From NCBI GenBank assembly GCA_021299615.1, contig JAJTHC010000027.1, forward strand, positions 1-24,634: DNA of 24,634 nt, in the 5' to 3' direction. This document shows positions 22,164 to 24,634 of this stretch, in pieces. The translations under genes were made by a program, and so were the position numbers. Positions within the stretch are counted from its first letter, which is position 1; each line of letters starts with the position of its first letter. The notes under the pieces were generated by a model. It ran no database searches, was not told the origin of the DNA, and saw only the letters and a list, made by a program, of their open reading frames with translations. Source of the stretch: Vampirovibrionales bacterium. GTDB taxonomy: Bacteria; Cyanobacteriota; Vampirovibrionia; Vampirovibrionales; JAJTHC01.

Positions 22164-23171
22164 ATGAGCGAAACGCCCTATTCCTACAACTTCAATGAGC
22201 TTCTTGCCGATGTCGAACCTTGGCAGGGGGATCCCTCGCATTTAGCCATCATCGCAGGAGAAGGGACGCTTCCCTTGCAAGCTGTGAAAGATGCCAAGCG
22301 TCAAGGCTACACCGTGCATGTCTTTGTGATTGGCGGAAATTGGCGAGAAATGGATCGCTACAAGTCCTTTGCGGATGTCGTGGAACCCTATCACTTAGGG
22401 CAATTACGACGCATGATGAACATCTTTAGGGGGCATCGTATTAAATATGTGTGCTTTGCAGGCAAGGTCAACAAATGGTTGCTGTTTACGCAACTGAACT
22501 TGGATAGCCTTTCTTTACGCCTGCTTCAAAAAATACCTCGTAAAAATGACGATGCCGTCATGCACTATATTATCGAAGGCTTGGCGTACTTGGGTATGGA
22601 AACCTTGCCTCAAGTGAAGTTTATGCAAGACTTGTTTCAGTCTGAAGGGATTTTAGCCGAAGGGCATCCATTGAGCGATGACGATTGGCTAGGGATTTGC
22701 TTTGGCTTTGACACCGCAAAAGCCATGGCGGCTTTAGATGTCGGGCAGACGGTGGTCGTGAATGAGACCATGGTGATTGCCATTGAAGCCATTGAAGGCA
22801 CCGATGAATGCTTGAAGCGAGCAGGCAAGCTTCAACGCAAGCAAGGGGGCATCGTGGCTAAAGTCGCCAAACCCTTTCAGGACGATCGCTTTGATGTGCC
22901 TGCTGTGGGCTTACGCACCTTGAAAACCATGCGAGACAACGGCTTAAACATTTTGGTTACAGAAGCAGGGTCGACCTTGTTTCTAGATTCATTCGATCGC
23001 ATGAAAGCCTATGCCGAAACGCATGGCATGACCTTACTTTCCGTCACCGAAGCAGGGCTTCAACCGTGGAGAGAACGCTTGGCTCAACGTCAAACCAAGA
23101 CAAACGCAACCCTTTCCCCTGCCTCATTAGAAGACGCGACATGTGAAAAAGGATCGACTTATGTCCACTGA
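22164..23171 (+). CDS. lpxI: UDP-2,3-diacylglucosamine pyrophosphatase LpxI
   Basis: LpxI (formerly DUF1009) hydrolyses UDP-2,3-diacylglucosamine to lipid X and UMP, the step done by LpxH in E. coli, at the inner face of the cytoplasmic membrane. Family phrases run in order: LAIIAGEGTLPLQAVKDAK (27-45), FAGKVNKW (98-105), LDVGQTVVVNETMVIAIEAI (191-210) followed by EGTD, GGIVAKVAKPFQDDRFDVPA (228-247) with the acidic metal-site region, and TEAGSTLFLD. At 335 residues it is longer than the usual 270-280, mainly from a roughly 20-residue N-terminal addition and a polar C-terminal tail. Only a weak ribosome site is visible. Its 3' end overlaps lpxB by 11 bases. Confidence 0.93.
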   Translation: MSETPYSYNFNELLADVEPWQGDPSHLAIIAGEGTLPLQAVKDAKRQGYTVHVFVIGGNWREMDRYKSFADVVEPYHLGQLRRMMNIFRGHRIKYVCFAGKVNKWLLFTQLNLDSLSLRLLQKIPRKNDDAVMHYIIEGLAYLGMETLPQVKFMQDLFQSEGILAEGHPLSDDDWLGICFGFDTAKAMAALDVGQTVVVNETMVIAIEAIEGTDECLKRAGKLQRKQGGIVAKVAKPFQDDRFDVPAVGLRTLKTMRDNGLNILVTEAGSTLFLDSFDRMKAYAETHGMTLLSVTEAGLQPWRERLAQRQTKTNATLSPASLEDATCEKGSTYVH

Positions 23172-24375
23172 TTCCCTTGAAACCATTGAACATTTGCTGA
23201 TTTGCACAGGCGATCCGTCGGCGGCTCATCATGCAGCGGACTTGGTGAAGGCGATTTTGGCTCGTCACCCTCAACTACGCATCACTGCCGTCGGCAATGA
23301 TGAATTGCAAGATGCAGGCGCCACCTTGCTGGCTCACCATGACGAGATCGGCATGGGGGGTTGGGGCATTGCGGCGGCACTTGCTGGCATTTGGGGGCAT
23401 TGGCAGTTGGCTCAAAAAATCAGACACTTTGTTTCAGAAGAACGAGTCGATCGTGTTCTGTTTATGGACTACAGTGGCTTTCATTTAAAATTAGCGAGAA
23501 TCCTTGTACGATTTTGTGACTTGCGTTATTACATTCCGCCTCAATTGTGGGCAAGTCGTCCGCAACGCATGAAAAGCATTGAAGCCTTTATCACCAAGGT
23601 TTACACGATTTTTCCCTTTGAAAATGACTTGTATCAGGATGCAGGCATCCCGCATTTATTTGTGGGGCATCCGTTGACACGCAGTTTGCCTGCACCCGTG
23701 AGCAAACATGAGTTTTGTGTGCGTCACTATTTTGAGGTCAGCCATCCTATTTTGGGACTATTCCCTGGTTCTCGAGTGGGGGAAGTCCAACGAATGTTGC
23801 CTGTCTTTGCACAAGCCTTAGCCAAAGTACACGAAGCCTTGGACGATAAAGGGCAAAGCTTGCAAATTGTGATGGCACAAGCCCCTAATTTATCCGATGC
23901 CTTCATCGAAAAAGCGGTGAAAAAAGCCTTTAAGCCGTTTCCTCAACTCAAGTTGACGATTTTAAAGGATGCGAATCATGCCATTTTATCGGCAAGCGAT
24001 GTGGTTTTGGGGGCGTCTGGCACGACAAGTTTAGAAGCCGCCTTGTACGAAACGCCCATGGTGATTGCTTATAAAGTCGATTGGATTAGTGCCATGGTGG
24101 CGAAACAGATCATTATGGTGCCGTTTATTGGTTTGCCTAATCTTTTGGTGCCGTTTGAACATGCCCCGATCTTACCTGAACGTCTGCAAGGCGGATGCAC
24201 CCCAACCCTACTCGCAAAAGACGTGCTAGACTTTTTGAATCCGCAGTCACCCGCATCTGAAAAAGCGAGAGAGGGCTTGGCGTATGTCAAGGCATCCTTA
24301 GGGGAAGGGGCGTCGTTAGATGAGTTTGTGGATGATCTCGTTTCGTTGGGCCAATATAGTTTTTTAAAAAGTTAA
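23161..24375 (+). CDS. lpxB: Lipid-A-disaccharide synthase LpxB
   Basis: LpxB condenses lipid X with UDP-2,3-diacylglucosamine to form the beta-1,6 disaccharide of lipid A, the step after LpxI; it is a GT-B fold GT19 enzyme at the inner membrane. I start it at ATG 23161 (404 residues) because AAGGA lies seven bases upstream; a GTG at 23143 has no such site. Family landmarks are YYIPPQLWASRPQRMKSI (123-140), FVGHPL (167-172), LFPGSRVGEVQRMLP (200-214) and ASGTTSLEAAL (285-295). The N-terminal loop, canonically GEASGD, reads CTGDPSAAHHA, an unusual variant. Its start lies within lpxI, which indicates translational coupling of successive steps. Confidence 0.95.
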   Translation: MSTDSLETIEHLLICTGDPSAAHHAADLVKAILARHPQLRITAVGNDELQDAGATLLAHHDEIGMGGWGIAAALAGIWGHWQLAQKIRHFVSEERVDRVLFMDYSGFHLKLARILVRFCDLRYYIPPQLWASRPQRMKSIEAFITKVYTIFPFENDLYQDAGIPHLFVGHPLTRSLPAPVSKHEFCVRHYFEVSHPILGLFPGSRVGEVQRMLPVFAQALAKVHEALDDKGQSLQIVMAQAPNLSDAFIEKAVKKAFKPFPQLKLTILKDANHAILSASDVVLGASGTTSLEAALYETPMVIAYKVDWISAMVAKQIIMVPFIGLPNLLVPFEHAPILPERLQGGCTPTLLAKDVLDFLNPQSPASEKAREGLAYVKASLGEGASLDEFVDDLVSLGQYSFLKS

Positions 24376-24405
24376 ACAGTGGATTTTTCCCCATCTCATA
24401 CCATT

Positions 24406-24545
24406 TAAACGGTTAAATAATTTCCCCTACAGTGTCTATACTTTGTCGCTACGATTATTTTGTTCAGTCATGTAGGTCTATCTACACTTCTTCACAAAAT
24501 AATCTAGGCTCCTCGTCTAGCCTACTGTACAGAAAACTCTAAACT
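24406..24545 (-). repeat. Intergenic palindromic repeat, copy 7 (opposite orientation)
   Basis: Read on the minus strand this has the GAAGAAG/CATGAC-subtype core of copies 2 and 5: AGGAGCCTAGA, GATTATTTTGT, TGTAG-ATAGAC-CTACA, ACAAAATAATC, ATCGTAGCGACAA, and the near-end GTACAGT/ACTGTAG pair. The outermost arms differ from other copies and pair only poorly. It lies just beyond the lpxB stop codon and is the only copy in this orientation; it follows a plus-strand gene, whereas copies 1, 2, 3 and 5 follow minus-strand genes. Confidence 0.93.
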
Positions 24546-24559
24546 TAGCGATATACGAT

Positions 24560-24586
24560 AAAACCCTTCTTTATCAGAAGGGTTTT
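24560..24586 (+). terminator. Terminator-like hairpin after lpxB
   Basis: AAAACCCTTCT (24560-24570) and AGAAGGGTTTT (24576-24586) form a perfect 11-bp stem with a TTATC loop. The AAAA/TTTT ends make it potentially bidirectional, although no long T-tract follows on either side. It is a likely end for the rfb-lpx transcript beyond repeat copy 7. Confidence 0.75.
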
Positions 24587-24602
24587 GGTAAATCTTATTG
24601 AA

Positions 24603-24628
24603 GCATCTGGCTTGCAATTAGCCGATGC
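24603..24628. other. Hairpin at the right edge of the window
   Basis: GCATC (24603-24607) and GGCT (24609-24612) pair with AGCC (24620-24623) and GATGC (24624-24628) around a TGCAATT loop, with one bulged T. The context is cut by the window edge, so whether this is a second terminator or the leader of the next gene cannot be seen. Confidence 0.5.
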
Positions 24629-24634
24629 AATTAA

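Noticed and set aside
1411..24545. CRISPR array or retron as explanation of the palindromic repeats
   Set aside because: The copies are far apart, about 150 bp long and not separated by uniform spacers; no cas, reverse transcriptase or accessory effector gene is present in the window.
1411..24545. Classical insertion-sequence-derived MITE with fixed ends
   Set aside because: Terminal arms differ between copies while remaining complementary, no convincing target duplications are seen and no transposase is present. It is not excluded genome-wide, but it is not supported here.

Overview
The window looks like chromosome from a Gram-negative, flagellated, non-photosynthetic bacterium of roughly mid-40s percent G+C (estimated by eye). 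It has LPS genes (lpxI, lpxB, dTDP-sugar genes), an MlaE-type outer-membrane lipid transport permease, and flagellar rod and export genes. RecA reads more like cyanobacterial RecA than proteobacterial RecA. My best guess is a Vampirovibrionia/Melainabacteria-type relative of Cyanobacteria, but this rests on recalled family resemblance and is tentative.

Layout. Positions 1-7994 are almost all minus strand: the N-terminal half of clpB (runs off the left edge), flgB and a FlgF/FlgG-like rod gene, a dicarboxylate/amino-acid symporter, a hypothetical protein with a conserved C-terminal helical region, fliI, and a membrane-anchored protein with a possible Cys/His hydrolase core. Positions 8104-12593 hold a small hypothetical, a plus-strand M23 peptidase, folB, a GH8 glycosidase and lipB. 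Positions 12906-17307 hold a plus-strand four-cysteine protein, then on the minus strand a small unknown gene behind recA, mlaE, and two related unknown genes in tandem. From 17661 to 24375 everything is plus strand: rfbC, rfbB, an inserted restriction-modification pair (C5 methyltransferase plus a HinP1I-like endonuclease), rfbA, lpxI and lpxB. This last block makes dTDP-sugar precursors and two consecutive steps of lipid A synthesis. No rfbD is present here.

The most striking feature is a family of about 130-150 bp intergenic palindromes. Seven copies lie at about 1411, 5319, 6966, 8681, 11684, 13462 and 24406. All share AGGAGCCTAGA on one side and ATCGTAGCGACAA on the other. Between and outside these blocks the arms differ among copies but mostly stay complementary, so structure appears better kept than sequence. 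No transposase or reverse transcriptase in the window explains them. Two copies (4 and 6) have exchanged right ends and carry a further short shared element.

Smaller signals include a 9-bp tandem array between the symporter and flagellar genes, REP-like hairpins, two good terminators, clear promoters for recA, clpB and the symporter, and a start-codon or frame anomaly in one of the tandem unknown genes. No rRNA, tRNA, CRISPR array or complete insertion sequence was seen.
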